Assembly (NCBI GenBank): GCA_002499195.1
Contig: DAKS01000047.1
Coordinates: forward strand, 1 to 63,638
Direction of reading: 5' to 3'
Length of the DNA: 63,638 nt
From: Euryarchaeota archaeon UBA443
GTDB taxonomy: Archaea > Thermoplasmatota > Poseidoniia > Poseidoniales > Poseidoniaceae
Shown here: positions 51,692-61,908 of the stretch, piece by piece
Position numbering within the stretch: position 1 is the stretch's first letter
Layout: every line of letters begins with the position of its first letter
The notes under the pieces: generated by a model
Database searches by the model: none
Seen by the model: the letters and a program-made list of their open reading frames with translations, nothing else
Told to the model about the DNA's origin: nothing
Made by a program: the position numbers and the translations under genes

Positions 51692-52336
51692 TCAGAACAG
51701 TCGTGTCGTCGTTTCGACTTGATCGACAAAGGTTTCGGATGCATAAGTTCCGACGACATGATTTACTTCCAAGAAGTTTTGACTGTTATCGAACATCGTA
51801 TACCTTACTGATATCTTGAGCGTATATTCGTCCCAGACAGTGTAACCCAATACTATCATCTCCAAATCATCTCCTGCAAGGGAAGAATGTGCTTTGACCG
51901 TATCGACTTCAATTCTCATGGTTTGAATTAGTACGTCTTGGGAATCAAGAAATTGAACTTCAACCACAACATCATGTATCGCTCGACTTCCATCATTTTG
52001 TAATTCGGTCATTACCAAATGGCCGCCACGTTGCATGTAGACCGTGTGAATCTCAACATCATCACGTGGGATGACCCAGTACCAACCACTGGCTACTAAA
52101 CCGACCAAGAGCATCAGAATTAATCCAGCAATGGCTACTCGTGCAGGATTGATGTTTCGAATACGTTCCTTAACGAAAAGAGCAACTTCTTGCGCTTGCC
52201 GATAAGCTTCAGCTTGTTCAGGGTCATTCAAATCAAGACCCATTTTCATGGCATCCTGGCGTTGGGTTGCTTCCAGCAAACCCATGGGTTTGGCAGCGAC
52301 GATATCGTCTTCATGAACCACTAATTCATCATCCAT
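51692..52336 (-). CDS. Single-pass membrane protein with FxLYD-like ectodomain
   Basis: A 214-aa protein without a signal peptide. An acidic cytosolic N-terminus of about 65 residues leads to one membrane helix (about 69-92). The outside domain has alternating strands with the pattern of FxLYD/DUF3426-type domains (LQNDGSRAIHDVVVEVQFLDSQ). The ATG at 52336 is preferred; a TTG at 52348 would overlap the giant gene. It is sandwiched between the giant secreted protein and the subtilase in one direction, so it may assist one of them. Function not recognised. Confidence 0.65.
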   Translation of the reverse strand: MDDELVVHEDDIVAAKPMGLLEATQRQDAMKMGLDLNDPEQAEAYRQAQEVALFVKERIRNINPARVAIAGLILMLLVGLVASGWYWVIPRDDVEIHTVYMQRGGHLVMTELQNDGSRAIHDVVVEVQFLDSQDVLIQTMRIEVDTVKAHSSLAGDDLEMIVLGYTVWDEYTLKISVRYTMFDNSQNFLEVNHVVGTYASETFVDQVETTTRLF

Positions 52337-52340
52337 ATTA

Positions 52341-55300
52341 TCACCCAAAAATCATCGCAAAGAGCGAAGAGATACCCGACGTAAACGGTTCAACTACCAT
52401 GATATGGCGAGTTTCCAACGACCCTCCAGTCAACGTACTGACGACAGAAAGATCGGTAACAACCCCATTGATTCCAATCGATGTAGAAGTAGGAAGAACG
52501 CCCGTAAACTGGGCATCGAGCAAGACGGCTCGTCCATCCATCTCAAGATCTCCGAAGATAGGAGCATATACTCCTGGTTCCAGATGAACCTCTGCACTGG
52601 ATACGAGACGACCGGTTGTGATGTCATCAAGAATGATGACAGGATATCCTAGTGGCCGGTGAATGGTTATCGTCGCTCCTTTGAGATCCTCTCCTATAAT
52701 CTCAAATCGGTCAAGGAAAGCTCCTGGAGCACCAGGAACATTGGATTGGCGCATATACAGCTCTTCAACACCGTTGTCCGATGAAACTATTCGTACGCCC
52801 CAATCTTCTGTAGTTTCAAGTTTGAATGTCTTTGGAAGATTCTTAGCGATCATCAGCGTATCGCCCTTTGCATCTATGGCACGCCCAGTGGCTTCGATAT
52901 ACATGTCCATCTTATCGGAGTTGGAAGCATAATCGAGCGTCATCATACCTTGGAAGGATGTTTCTTCTCGAATATCATAACGTGTATCTGGTTCCGCAGC
53001 AAGACTCATTTCTGAAGGAATGTCTCGGAAAAATATTGTTGCAGGCCACCAGAACCCGTCAACGAAACGATGTTGTTGAATCATCATGGATTCGACACTT
53101 GTTTCACCCTCTCTAAATGCTTGAGGCACATCAACATCGAGCAGAAGGACATCGCCAATAGTGGCAGAAAAGCCGGTCTGCTGAGGGACGCCCTCAATGA
53201 ACGTCTCAGCACGGACAAGACTTTCCAAATCAATGAAAACTGCATATGCATAATCTAGGCGCTGCCCAATATCGTAATTCATTACGAGGGATAGGCGAGG
53301 AACGGTGAGATTATCCTGTCGAGAAAAAGTCGCAGCGACTGAAACGTCTCTCGAAGTTTCGGTATCAAATCCGAAAATTTGTAATTCAGCAGAAGATTGC
53401 TCAACCCCATTCATAGTGATGTACAAGTTCTCTCGTGCAGGAAGCCAATCTTCAAGATCCATTGTGAAATCATATGTTGGAATATTATCGGCAATAGTAA
53501 AGATGTAACTGATTTCTATCTTCCCAGAAGGTAATTGTGGCAACCATGTTCGTAGATGCCAACTACGTCGTTTCTCAAAGGTAACACCAAGCTCTTCAAG
53601 CAATTCAACATCAACACCAACCAGTTCTCGGTCGGTAATAATTCCATCATCGAGGGATTCCATGAGTGGGTAAGCGAACGATAGATTCGTTTGAGAGAAG
53701 GTTGATTCTAACATCTCACGTTCATCAACTTCTACGATATAATCTGCAAGAATTCCATCGATAATATCTCGGCTTGATTCCGTTAGATTGGTTAATTTCG
53801 AGAGATTGAAATCGAGAACGGTTCGCTCAACTGCTTGCATGTCGATTCCATGCTGCCATTCTGGTTGATCGACTGGAACAGTTCCTTTGCGCATGTCTGC
53901 AACAATATCAAAACTTTCACCGGTTGTCATATCAAGTCCATAAGCAACATTCTCTGCTTCTCCAGTAGTATCACCAACGTTTGAAACAAGACCGTACACC
54001 AAATCATTGACAAGGCCGCCTATACCAACAACATCGCCAAGGAAGAAGGATAAGGCTTCAACACCTTCGCCCTGGCTGAAATCGGGGATTTCAAGGCCGC
54101 TTGAATCAAGATCACTGGGGAGAACAAACTCAAGATTTGCTGGCAATGGCTCAAGTCGCATCATACCGTTGAGACCTAAGAACGGATCATCGTAGTTACT
54201 AACATCCTCCATCGAAATACTGAATGGGGACGATACTTGTCGTTGGAGCGCATAGCGTGCACTCCCTTCCGGACCCGTTGAATTTGGATCTACTGGTGAA
54301 TAACGTTGTACAGATTGTACGTTGGATATTTTCGCACTCAGAGATGCTTGTGCTTGATCAGTATCAACCCAGAAACGGAAGTGATCTCCGTCCATTGTTA
54401 GTGGGGTCGTTGCATTCGTCATTTGTACCATAATCGATGTGATCGGCGTTTGTGCTTGGAAACCAATGTTATCGCCAAGATTCAATTGGAATTGAGAAGG
54501 TAAACCTTCGAGACGAATGGCATTTCGCTGAGCTCCTTGTTCACCTCCATAAGTGATTGTTCCAATCGGTTCACTCGCAGTGTAGACTAATTTTACAGGG
54601 TCTTGAACGACACTCAAATCGCTTGGTCTATTCGAAATCATCGCTGATTGGGCGGTAACGTTTCCAAAGTTAGTACCTGAATGTCGAATGTGGCCGACAA
54701 GCAGAGCACCTGATTGTTGACCTTCTAACTCCAACGCTCGAACACTGGTGATTGGGTCATATGATTGGAACACTCGAGAAATGTTTGATACGCGTATGCT
54801 CATCGCTACTGGAACCAGTGGGTCTACTGGTCCGTCCCTACCATCTACCTGTTCAATTTCTGTGTCTTGTGAAAGAAGAATATGATCCGAATCGGTCAAC
54901 CAAGGATGATCACTACTCCCTATTGCCATTGAGATTTGTCCAAGGCTGCTGGGGCCACGAACGGCTCCGTTATTCCAAGTCTGTCGAACTTGGCTCAAGC
55001 AAAGAACTTCCAGTTCCCCTCCAGAACTTCCTGCTGTTCCAACGATTAAATCAGGAAGTGAGTTCAAAATCGAACCTAAATCGAGAACGATTTCAACAAG
55101 CGTTAGCAACGCATTGTCAAGCAATTGTGAGATTGTATTCAAATTTGGATTGTCGAAATTAACTCTCGATATACCACTGGAAGATAATTGGAAACTTCCT
55201 TTGAGAATAAGGACCTCTGGAAGATTTTCCACTTGTATGGTCATGGAACTGACATCGTTCGCATATCCGCCTCGTTTCAACGTTGAATTGTATGAGAGAG

Positions 55301-57011
55301 ATTTAATTCGTTCAGTACCTGCAATCATGATGAGAGTTGCTGGAGGGGCTGCAGGGTTCACTGGCAATGTCAAATCATTTTGATTTGCAGTCACGTCGCC
55401 TGAGAAATTCTTAATGGCAACAATGAACGAAAGCCGGTCAGGGATATCTCCGGGAAGGTTTGCGCTTCCCGGCGCTTCGCCAATCATTGTGAAGATAGCA
55501 TTAATCTCTTCTTGTGGAAGCGTTCCAGACGGAATTCCTCGTATCCACAATCTCGAATCTGTTGTATTACCAAATGTTCCACCTTCGAGCGTATTACTGC
55601 GATCTTCAAAATAATGGAGCCACAAATCGGCACCAACATTGCTGTACAATTCAACCGTATCGAAGGTGTTGTCACCTAGGTTATCGTTGCGTAAGACCAA
55701 ATCAACTTCTTCTGGCAAGATATTGGTGCCATACTCGGGATGGATTCCGACGTCTAGGTATCCCATGTCAATAATTTCAGCTTCTCCTTGTTGGTCGATC
55801 TGATCGAATTGAATAAAACCGATACCAATGCCATAGCCGCATTTATGCAATTCACTCCCCGAACCATGATCATTGAGCACATCATAATACGTCTCATCAC
55901 ATTCCGTTTGTTTATTTTCAGAATCTGAATTTGGATTCCGTATCGATATTGAATACGGGGCTGAAACCGATACGAGTGATAGTGCATCTGCAGGCAATGC
56001 TCCGCCTGTCAAGAAATCCGTTAGCAATCCCAAGACGTTCCCTATTGTGTTTGAGATGCTAAATCGGAATTCTTGGATTCCCACCTCAACTCTGAAGTTG
56101 TTTGGAGGTTGTGTTAATCGTGTATCGAGAACCAGGGCATATGATTGTGAATCTTGAATTGCAGAATCGAAAGCCAGCCCTTTGAGAAGTGAAACTTCCA
56201 TGTGTGCAAGTTCATCCCAAATTGGATCATTCTCATTCAAGTAATCGATTTTCCATTGGAAAGTTGGTCTTAACCATAACGTATCGGGAATACTTGGTGG
56301 AATTGACAGTGGATTCAATGGAGGTTCGAATCCGAACCCTTCGTTGAGCGTAAATAGGCCGAGGACCGTTAGTGAAATCGATACGTCGTCAACCGAATCA
56401 CCATCGATATCGATATAATTCTCAAACAGTACAAGATCGGTGCCAATAAACAACTCTCCAGTGAAGGTTCCATACTCCCAAGCCTCGTACTGCGGGCCAC
56501 TATCGCGACTTGAGAAGTTGATGTATAATGCGTATGTGTTTATGCCCACTGCAAGTGGATCGGTAATGCTCCAAGATTCGAGCGAAAAGAGTGTTTGAAC
56601 AAGATTGTCTGGCCAACCTTCTGGTTGTGTATTAGTATCGAGAAGGACTTCGTATGGACGAGGGTGATCAGGTTCGAATGGAGTCGTATCTCTCAACTGA
56701 GCCTGACTGAGGTATTCGGTCGAATCATTCAGAGGATCTCCTTCACGGCTCTCACGCTTTGCCGCTTCGACAAGAGCTAGTGAAGAGGCTGATGAACCAG
56801 CAGCAATAATCATATCATCACTCGATTCTTGAAGTTCCATAAGGTCAGATAGTTTCTCCATCATACCGAAATCATCCTGCTCGACGGAAACATCCGCTTG
56901 TACCGGTTGGAAAATAGGGACGAGAAGGACAATGACCAGAAATGCAGCCAATCGTCCGCGTTTTGGTTGATGCAATCCTGGTCGAATCAATCGAATCGCT
57001 TCCTCGACCAT
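52341..57011 (-). CDS. Giant secreted protein (1556 aa), unknown function
   Basis: A 1556-aa exported protein with a basic N-terminus and signal segment (about 20-39). The rest is soluble, beta-rich and Ser/Thr/Asp-rich, with only two clustered Cys (about residues 375-393) and no recognised enzyme motif. Two or more internal segments repeat a pattern around IRLEGLPSQFQLNLGD, LEGIPQQTGFSATIGD and VENLPEVLILKGSF (a polar strand, then L-P-x-x-h-x-h). This suggests a repeated beta-barrel-like or lipid-binding module. No C-terminal anchor or zinc ribbon, unlike its neighbours. A large, apparently single-domain-family secreted protein linked to a protease gene. Confidence 0.6.
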   Translation of the reverse strand: MVEEAIRLIRPGLHQPKRGRLAAFLVIVLLVPIFQPVQADVSVEQDDFGMMEKLSDLMELQESSDDMIIAAGSSASSLALVEAAKRESREGDPLNDSTEYLSQAQLRDTTPFEPDHPRPYEVLLDTNTQPEGWPDNLVQTLFSLESWSITDPLAVGINTYALYINFSSRDSGPQYEAWEYGTFTGELFIGTDLVLFENYIDIDGDSVDDVSISLTVLGLFTLNEGFGFEPPLNPLSIPPSIPDTLWLRPTFQWKIDYLNENDPIWDELAHMEVSLLKGLAFDSAIQDSQSYALVLDTRLTQPPNNFRVEVGIQEFRFSISNTIGNVLGLLTDFLTGGALPADALSLVSVSAPYSISIRNPNSDSENKQTECDETYYDVLNDHGSGSELHKCGYGIGIGFIQFDQIDQQGEAEIIDMGYLDVGIHPEYGTNILPEEVDLVLRNDNLGDNTFDTVELYSNVGADLWLHYFEDRSNTLEGGTFGNTTDSRLWIRGIPSGTLPQEEINAIFTMIGEAPGSANLPGDIPDRLSFIVAIKNFSGDVTANQNDLTLPVNPAAPPATLIMIAGTERIKSLSYNSTLKRGGYANDVSSMTIQVENLPEVLILKGSFQLSSSGISRVNFDNPNLNTISQLLDNALLTLVEIVLDLGSILNSLPDLIVGTAGSSGGELEVLCLSQVRQTWNNGAVRGPSSLGQISMAIGSSDHPWLTDSDHILLSQDTEIEQVDGRDGPVDPLVPVAMSIRVSNISRVFQSYDPITSVRALELEGQQSGALLVGHIRHSGTNFGNVTAQSAMISNRPSDLSVVQDPVKLVYTASEPIGTITYGGEQGAQRNAIRLEGLPSQFQLNLGDNIGFQAQTPITSIMVQMTNATTPLTMDGDHFRFWVDTDQAQASLSAKISNVQSVQRYSPVDPNSTGPEGSARYALQRQVSSPFSISMEDVSNYDDPFLGLNGMMRLEPLPANLEFVLPSDLDSSGLEIPDFSQGEGVEALSFFLGDVVGIGGLVNDLVYGLVSNVGDTTGEAENVAYGLDMTTGESFDIVADMRKGTVPVDQPEWQHGIDMQAVERTVLDFNLSKLTNLTESSRDIIDGILADYIVEVDEREMLESTFSQTNLSFAYPLMESLDDGIITDRELVGVDVELLEELGVTFEKRRSWHLRTWLPQLPSGKIEISYIFTIADNIPTYDFTMDLEDWLPARENLYITMNGVEQSSAELQIFGFDTETSRDVSVAATFSRQDNLTVPRLSLVMNYDIGQRLDYAYAVFIDLESLVRAETFIEGVPQQTGFSATIGDVLLLDVDVPQAFREGETSVESMMIQQHRFVDGFWWPATIFFRDIPSEMSLAAEPDTRYDIREETSFQGMMTLDYASNSDKMDMYIEATGRAIDAKGDTLMIAKNLPKTFKLETTEDWGVRIVSSDNGVEELYMRQSNVPGAPGAFLDRFEIIGEDLKGATITIHRPLGYPVIILDDITTGRLVSSAEVHLEPGVYAPIFGDLEMDGRAVLLDAQFTGVLPTSTSIGINGVVTDLSVVSTLTGGSLETRHIMVVEPFTSGISSLFAMIFG

Positions 57012-57086
57012 GATAACAGGTTAAGGAACTCATATCTGAAACCATCCCCGTTATGTTTGTACAAAACGGGGTTCTTATCCACTGTT

Positions 57087-59555
57087 CTAACGCTGGAACA
57101 ATTGCTCAGAAGAACACGATGGACAGATTACAATCGCTTCCTTAATGCCGATTGGCATTGGAACTTGGAATTGGAGAGAACAATTGGAACAAGTTCCCTT
57201 TAGCATATTGACATTTTCGGACACCTGCGGAGATGCTTCATGTACGATTTCGTTCTCTTCATCGGAAGGGGTATCCAATTGCTGAGGTAATTCAATACCC
57301 GAAGAAGTAGGCTTTGTTGACGATTGAGTGGATTGCGGTTGCATCAAATCTTCAACTTCTTCGACTTTAGATTGTGGCGCAGGTGCTTTAGGTTCATCTT
57401 CAAAGAACAATGCGGCTGCCTCACTCGCTGCTTGGCTTGAAGCCTGTGAGAGTTGCATTTGAGGAGCAAACTGTGCTTGTGGTGCCATCTCAGGCTCATT
57501 CGCTGACCCGTAGATCGATTGAAGCTCGGCTTCCTTGCGAGCGATTTCTTGTTCCTGTTGGGATACGACATCCGTACCAACTTCAAGACCAGCGATTTGG
57601 ATTGCCTTTGCAAATAGAGGAAGTCGTTGCGTTTGTTTAACCATCGACATATGAGCTAAGGCTTCATTTTCTGGCAACCCCCTGTCGGTGAGGAGTTTCA
57701 AAGCGATGGTGGTCTGCCAACGCCGATAACCGATAAGAGCGATAGACATCGTGGCAACACCTGCAAAGATAATGATCGCAAAAATAGTATAATCCGCTTC
57801 AACGACTTCAGCCTCACTTACAATAACTGAGAACGTATGACTATCGGTATTATTGGAAGTATCGAATACAGTGACAATGACAGTATTTGTTCCAACGGAA
57901 TCAAACACGATGTCGACTCTTGAACCGATGTAATCTGGATCATCAAGCGGATTCCCATTCTCATCTGTATCTTCAAGTGGATTTAAGTCCCAATGAAATC
58001 GAAGGTCTGTATTTACGTCATAACCATCGGATGCAGTGATACTGAATGTCGTTATCTCACCCTCTATAGCTTGATTTTCAAACGCTCCAAGCAGAGGAGG
58101 GTCAAGACTCGGAACTGTTGAGTCCGTGACGATAATTTGAACAGACGTCGATTGACTGTTTCCACTAGGGTCGAGGACGATTAATCCAACTTCATGCGTA
58201 CCAATTTCTGACCAATTGAAGGATGCTGTCGTTTGTTGACCATATGGACTTCCGTCTACGGACCAAGAGCATGCTGCAACCTGATGATTGTCGGTACTTG
58301 TCGCACATGAGAGCGTCATTGTTTCACCATGTTCTATTTGCCAAACACCCGAAATAAGAGTTGCAGAAGAAGATGATGTACCTGTAATTCTAGCGACTGG
58401 ATTCGTTGCATCTACTACGCTGATGTTGGTTTGTGAGCTGTCAAATCCAAGCACACCGGATACGGTTAAAGTGACTGTTTTTTCGCCTGGTATCGCCCAA
58501 GAAGATGATGCCATAACGCCGACTGCGTCGACATCATTGATGGCATCACCATCGTTGTTGGAATCGACAGATGCATCGAAATCCCAAACATATTGAGAGA
58601 TCTGTCCAAGATTGTTCGGTGATAATGATGCATCAAAATTCAACGCTGTATTGAGTACTACGGATTGATTTTCTGCAGTGAACGATGCCTGCATGACCGG
58701 GACTAGTTCGACACGAATTGTAATTCGAAGATTGGTTGAACCATCGCCTTGCCCATCGGGGTCATCGGTATTGTCAACTACGAGTTTGAGTGGTTGGTCA
58801 GCAAAGGCAGCGGAAACAATCCAATTGAATGATGCAGTACCATCTACACCGAGCAGAGAAGCTCCTGTAAGAGCTACATTGGATTGTCCAGCGAGATAGT
58901 TTGCATTCATCGATTCTGTTTGAAGATAAACATCGCCCATACCTTCGAGAGACCAAGCAGTCACCGATACTGCCGTACCCTCTTCCAATCGCAGGTCATC
59001 GCCCTCGAGTAAGGTCAAGTGTCCGTTTGGAATAATTCCAACAAGGTCGTGATAAGAAGTCCATTGTCCATCTGTTAGTTTGGTAATTGAAATCGAAACA
59101 CGACCAAGATCACCTCCTTGATCACCGTTTGCTTGATCGCCATCATGAGCGAGATTATCGACCACTATGGTCCATGATTTTTCTGAGATTGATAACGGAA
59201 CCTTCCAATGGAATTCGTAGGAACCATTCGCAAACTCTGTGGAGGGTATTTGTTGGTAAGACGAACGATACGACTGTCCCAACAGATACGGTTGAAGCCC
59301 TGCATCATCAAAAACAAGGACATCGAGTGCATCATCAATAACAAGAATAGTAATCTCATAAACGTCACCAGGAGTCAGTAAACCGAGTGAAAGTTCAACA
59401 CATTCACCATCATCCACGGGTACCTGTGAAGCAAATGTTGTTGCCGATTCGGAACTACAGGACGGTGCTGCTCTCGCGGAAGTACCGGAAGCAAGTGGAA
59501 GAAGTGGCACACACAACATGATGATGAGAACTGCAAAGACTTTTCTCGAATGCAT
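57087..59555 (-). CDS. PKD-domain surface protein with membrane helix and cytosolic zinc ribbon
   Basis: An 822-aa type I membrane protein. A signal peptide (1-26) is followed by beta-sandwich domains of pre-peptidase C-terminal type (DVYEITILVID), and then PKD/Ig-like domains around residues 290-570 (ALNFDASLSPNNLGQISQYVWDFD pattern). A membrane helix lies at about 585-607. The cytosolic part of about 210 residues starts with a helical SHOCT/UBA-like segment (LLTDRGLPENEALAHM). It continues as a Gln/Ser/Pro-rich linker and ends in a zinc ribbon (CSNCSLQF ... ICPSC, about 790-818). It has the same topology as two other proteins in the window. Confidence 0.75.
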   Translation of the reverse strand: MHSRKVFAVLIIMLCVPLLPLASGTSARAAPSCSSESATTFASQVPVDDGECVELSLGLLTPGDVYEITILVIDDALDVLVFDDAGLQPYLLGQSYRSSYQQIPSTEFANGSYEFHWKVPLSISEKSWTIVVDNLAHDGDQANGDQGGDLGRVSISITKLTDGQWTSYHDLVGIIPNGHLTLLEGDDLRLEEGTAVSVTAWSLEGMGDVYLQTESMNANYLAGQSNVALTGASLLGVDGTASFNWIVSAAFADQPLKLVVDNTDDPDGQGDGSTNLRITIRVELVPVMQASFTAENQSVVLNTALNFDASLSPNNLGQISQYVWDFDASVDSNNDGDAINDVDAVGVMASSSWAIPGEKTVTLTVSGVLGFDSSQTNISVVDATNPVARITGTSSSSATLISGVWQIEHGETMTLSCATSTDNHQVAACSWSVDGSPYGQQTTASFNWSEIGTHEVGLIVLDPSGNSQSTSVQIIVTDSTVPSLDPPLLGAFENQAIEGEITTFSITASDGYDVNTDLRFHWDLNPLEDTDENGNPLDDPDYIGSRVDIVFDSVGTNTVIVTVFDTSNNTDSHTFSVIVSEAEVVEADYTIFAIIIFAGVATMSIALIGYRRWQTTIALKLLTDRGLPENEALAHMSMVKQTQRLPLFAKAIQIAGLEVGTDVVSQQEQEIARKEAELQSIYGSANEPEMAPQAQFAPQMQLSQASSQAASEAAALFFEDEPKAPAPQSKVEEVEDLMQPQSTQSSTKPTSSGIELPQQLDTPSDEENEIVHEASPQVSENVNMLKGTCSNCSLQFQVPMPIGIKEAIVICPSCSSEQLFQR

Positions 59556-59580
59556 ATCCTTCCCTTCATTTCATACTCTT

Positions 59581-60729
59581 TCAATGATGCGATAAATTGT
59601 GTTGAGTCCAACCACTCTCCGATGCTTTGAGGATAATTGCATTTCCATTCTCATCAATACGGACTCTGTCACCATCGTTAGCCGATGCAAGACCACAGGT
59701 TTGGCCCAATACTTCTGTTGCTTCTATAATGGCTTCTTCAGCATCGCGGAGTCGCGCTGAAAAGTGTGTAATGATGAGGTTGTCAGCCTTGCAGCCCACC
59801 GCAGTACGTGCCGCCCCTGCAGCAGTGCTATGGAGGTAAGCATCCGCCTTATCGGCTGCATCATTGAGGAACGTAGCCTCATGAACCAGAACAGTAACTG
59901 GGGCAACTGGTTGGATTGATTGTTCCGCTGTATCTCCAGAAATAACCACGCTCATTGCCGGTTTTGACGCTCCACGAAACTGAGATGCTCGGAGAACTTC
60001 TCCATTCTTTTGCTCAATATCTATGCCTTCTGAGAGCGTTTTGCGCTCCTCTTGGGATAAGCCAGCAAGCGCTGCTTTATCTCGATCGAACGTACCCTTA
60101 CGCTCCCTTCGGGAAAGTTGCCAAGCGCATGATGGAACACTATGATGAGTTGGAATAGAATCCATTCGGAAGGTGTTGAAGGCATCCGGCTGAGGCATTG
60201 AATCATGCCATATTAGTTCGGATGCATCATCGATGAACTCAACCCAACGTCCAGACCGAGGTTCTCCTAGCATCCATCGTATCTCATAGCCAAGATGAGT
60301 CGATGTTCCTCCAAGCGTAAACCAAGACCGATATTGATTAAGCAATTCAGCTGATGCTGTGTTTAGAGGGACGGTTGCATCAATGCCATCGGTTTTGAGA
60401 GTGTCGAGAATTTCTGGAGATGTTGGCCCATAGACAATCAGTGGTTGTTGACGGCCATCGAGAGAGAGTGTTTGTAGGAATGGTAACAGGCCCCAAGTAT
60501 GATCTAAATGTCCATGGGTTAAGGCTACTGCAACAATCCGATTGGGGCGTAGTAGCGCGGGTTCATCTTCACGTTTCATACGACTACGTTGCTTTGAATA
60601 GCGCACCTGAAATCCTTCACCTGCATCGATGATGACAAGACCTTCCTGACATGCGAATACACTTCCACTAACACTTCTGGTGGAAGTTGGACGCGCAGAT
60701 GCGGTTCCTAGAATATGGAGTTCCATCAT
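59581..60729 (-). CDS. rnz: Ribonuclease Z (tRNA 3-prime endonuclease)
   Basis: A 382-aa metallo-beta-lactamase-fold nuclease that removes tRNA 3-prime trailers. Zinc motif T-H-G-H-L-D-H is near residue 75-81, with further ligands in VISGDTAE, the family segment VLVHEATF and LIITHFSAR. It is longer than typical RNase Z (about 310), with extra sequence between residues 160 and 250. A GAGGTGAT Shine-Dalgarno sequence precedes; Met2 is an equally good start. It follows the PRC-barrel gene after 9 nt, in an operon with eL15. Confidence 0.9.
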   Translation of the reverse strand: MMELHILGTASARPTSTRSVSGSVFACQEGLVIIDAGEGFQVRYSKQRSRMKREDEPALLRPNRIVAVALTHGHLDHTWGLLPFLQTLSLDGRQQPLIVYGPTSPEILDTLKTDGIDATVPLNTASAELLNQYRSWFTLGGTSTHLGYEIRWMLGEPRSGRWVEFIDDASELIWHDSMPQPDAFNTFRMDSIPTHHSVPSCAWQLSRRERKGTFDRDKAALAGLSQEERKTLSEGIDIEQKNGEVLRASQFRGASKPAMSVVISGDTAEQSIQPVAPVTVLVHEATFLNDAADKADAYLHSTAAGAARTAVGCKADNLIITHFSARLRDAEEAIIEATEVLGQTCGLASANDGDRVRIDENGNAIILKASESGWTQHNLSHH

Positions 60730-60738
60730 ATCATCACC

Positions 60739-60996
60739 TCATCCACGAGGGATTGGTGCCGGAGGAAACCATCGAAGAATGACCACATCACCGACTGAAC
60801 GAACCCATCGCCACGGAACTGCAACATGAATAGAACCTTCAACGAGATCATCCGGTGTTTCCGTTACGAAGAGATGGGTGCATGAAAGGCTTGCATGTTC
60901 AACGACTGCATCGTGAACAACGCCTAGCCGTCTTCCGTTTGGAAGATAAACCTGAAGCCCAGATAAGTGTGATAAATTTCGCTCACCCTTGCTCAT
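60739..60996 (-). CDS. PRC-barrel domain protein
   Basis: An 85-aa single-domain PRC-barrel protein (LSGLQVYLPNGRRLGVVHDAVVE start is diagnostic). Archaeal free-standing PRC-barrels are linked with RNA metabolism and, in some archaea, cell division. The neighbours here are eL15 upstream and RNase Z downstream. The start has a GGAGG Shine-Dalgarno sequence 6 nt upstream. Confidence 0.82.
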   Translation of the reverse strand: MSKGERNLSHLSGLQVYLPNGRRLGVVHDAVVEHASLSCTHLFVTETPDDLVEGSIHVAVPWRWVRSVGDVVILRWFPPAPIPRG

Positions 60997-61053
60997 GCGT
61001 CGCCCTCCTTGGTTAAGGCAAGAAGAACAGGGACATCAAACAAACGCTTGATT

Positions 61054-61656
61054 TCACTTGCCTCGGTTGAGGTTTGCCTTGAGAGAAGGTCGCAACTTTT
61101 CTGCGCCCTTACCCTTGTTGAATAGACCACGTCCTCGCTTTCCAGCAGAGGTCTTTCCTCGGTATGCACGGCCACGGTGACTGTTGTTACCATTCTCTTG
61201 GCAGAAGACACCGAGTTGCTTGTCGTTGATGATAGCAGGATGGTGTGTGTCGATGAGAATGACTTCGAAGAACTTGTGCTTTCCATCTTCGCCAACCCAA
61301 TAGGAGTTGAGAACCTCAAGGTTCGGGAAGTGACGTGCAACACGCTCTTCAGCAATTCGCTGCGTGTTCTTAGCCATCGTGATCTTTGAGATACCGGCCT
61401 TTGATGGCTTACGCTTCATGTGAATCTTACCCTTGCGAAGTCCACCACGGCGGACTCGGGTTCGGATTAGGACAACTCCTTGCTTGGCCTTGTATCCCAA
61501 ACGGCGAGCAGCATCGAGACGTGTTGGACGCTCGATACGGCAGTTGACAGGCTCGCGGCGCCACTGGGCCATTCGAGTCTGACGAAACATGTGCGGAAGA
61601 GCCTCTTTTGGCTTCTTCCAAGTTTCACGAACATAGTGATGGAGTCCTTTTGCCAT
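61054..61656 (-). CDS. rpl15e: Large ribosomal subunit protein eL15
   Basis: A 200-aa archaeal/eukaryotic-type 50S protein. Recognised by GLHHYVRETWKKP, QWRREPVNCRIERPTRLDAARRLGYKAKQG, RVRRGGLRKGKIH and the VLNSYWVGEDGKHKFFEVILIDTHHP segment. It is strongly basic as expected. A GAGGTGT Shine-Dalgarno sequence lies 5 nt upstream. PRC-barrel and rnz follow on the same strand, 57 nt downstream. Confidence 0.95.
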   Translation of the reverse strand: MAKGLHHYVRETWKKPKEALPHMFRQTRMAQWRREPVNCRIERPTRLDAARRLGYKAKQGVVLIRTRVRRGGLRKGKIHMKRKPSKAGISKITMAKNTQRIAEERVARHFPNLEVLNSYWVGEDGKHKFFEVILIDTHHPAIINDKQLGVFCQENGNNSHRGRAYRGKTSAGKRGRGLFNKGKGAEKLRPSLKANLNRGK

Positions 61657-61741
61657 GGTAACACCTCAATGGAAGCAACTTGCCGACTTTGAACCCCTTT
61701 ATGAGTCTGTCCATCGCTGATAGTTCACGAAAACGTGTACT

Positions 61742-61846
61742 TCATTTGAAAACTTCAGACACACCGAGGTGGAAAAGTAAGGCATAAACTGACCAGATGG
61801 TCATTGGTATGATTATCATTAGTCCAAGGGTCGTTATCGGATCCAT
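61742..61846 (-). CDS. Possible 34-aa single-pass membrane peptide
   Basis: From an ATG at 61846 the minus strand encodes MDPITTLGLM followed by a membrane-helix-like stretch and a short hydrophilic end (34 aa). The open frame extends much further upstream, but that part overlaps the rhodanese gene and is not protein-like. It lies between eL15 and rhodanese. Very short; no clear Shine-Dalgarno. Listed because it is the only coding-like content of this interval. Confidence 0.35.
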   Translation of the reverse strand: MDPITTLGLMIIIPMTIWSVYALLFHLGVSEVFK

Positions 61847-61908
61847 GGACGGGGATTGGCCTCTTGGATATCGAATCTTTTTGTTGAAAATATAGATTCC
61901 GTCATAAT

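Noticed and set aside
60993..61355. Minus-strand 120-aa frame overlapping eL15
   Set aside because: It is out of frame within the conserved eL15 gene and has Ser/Thr-rich non-globular composition.
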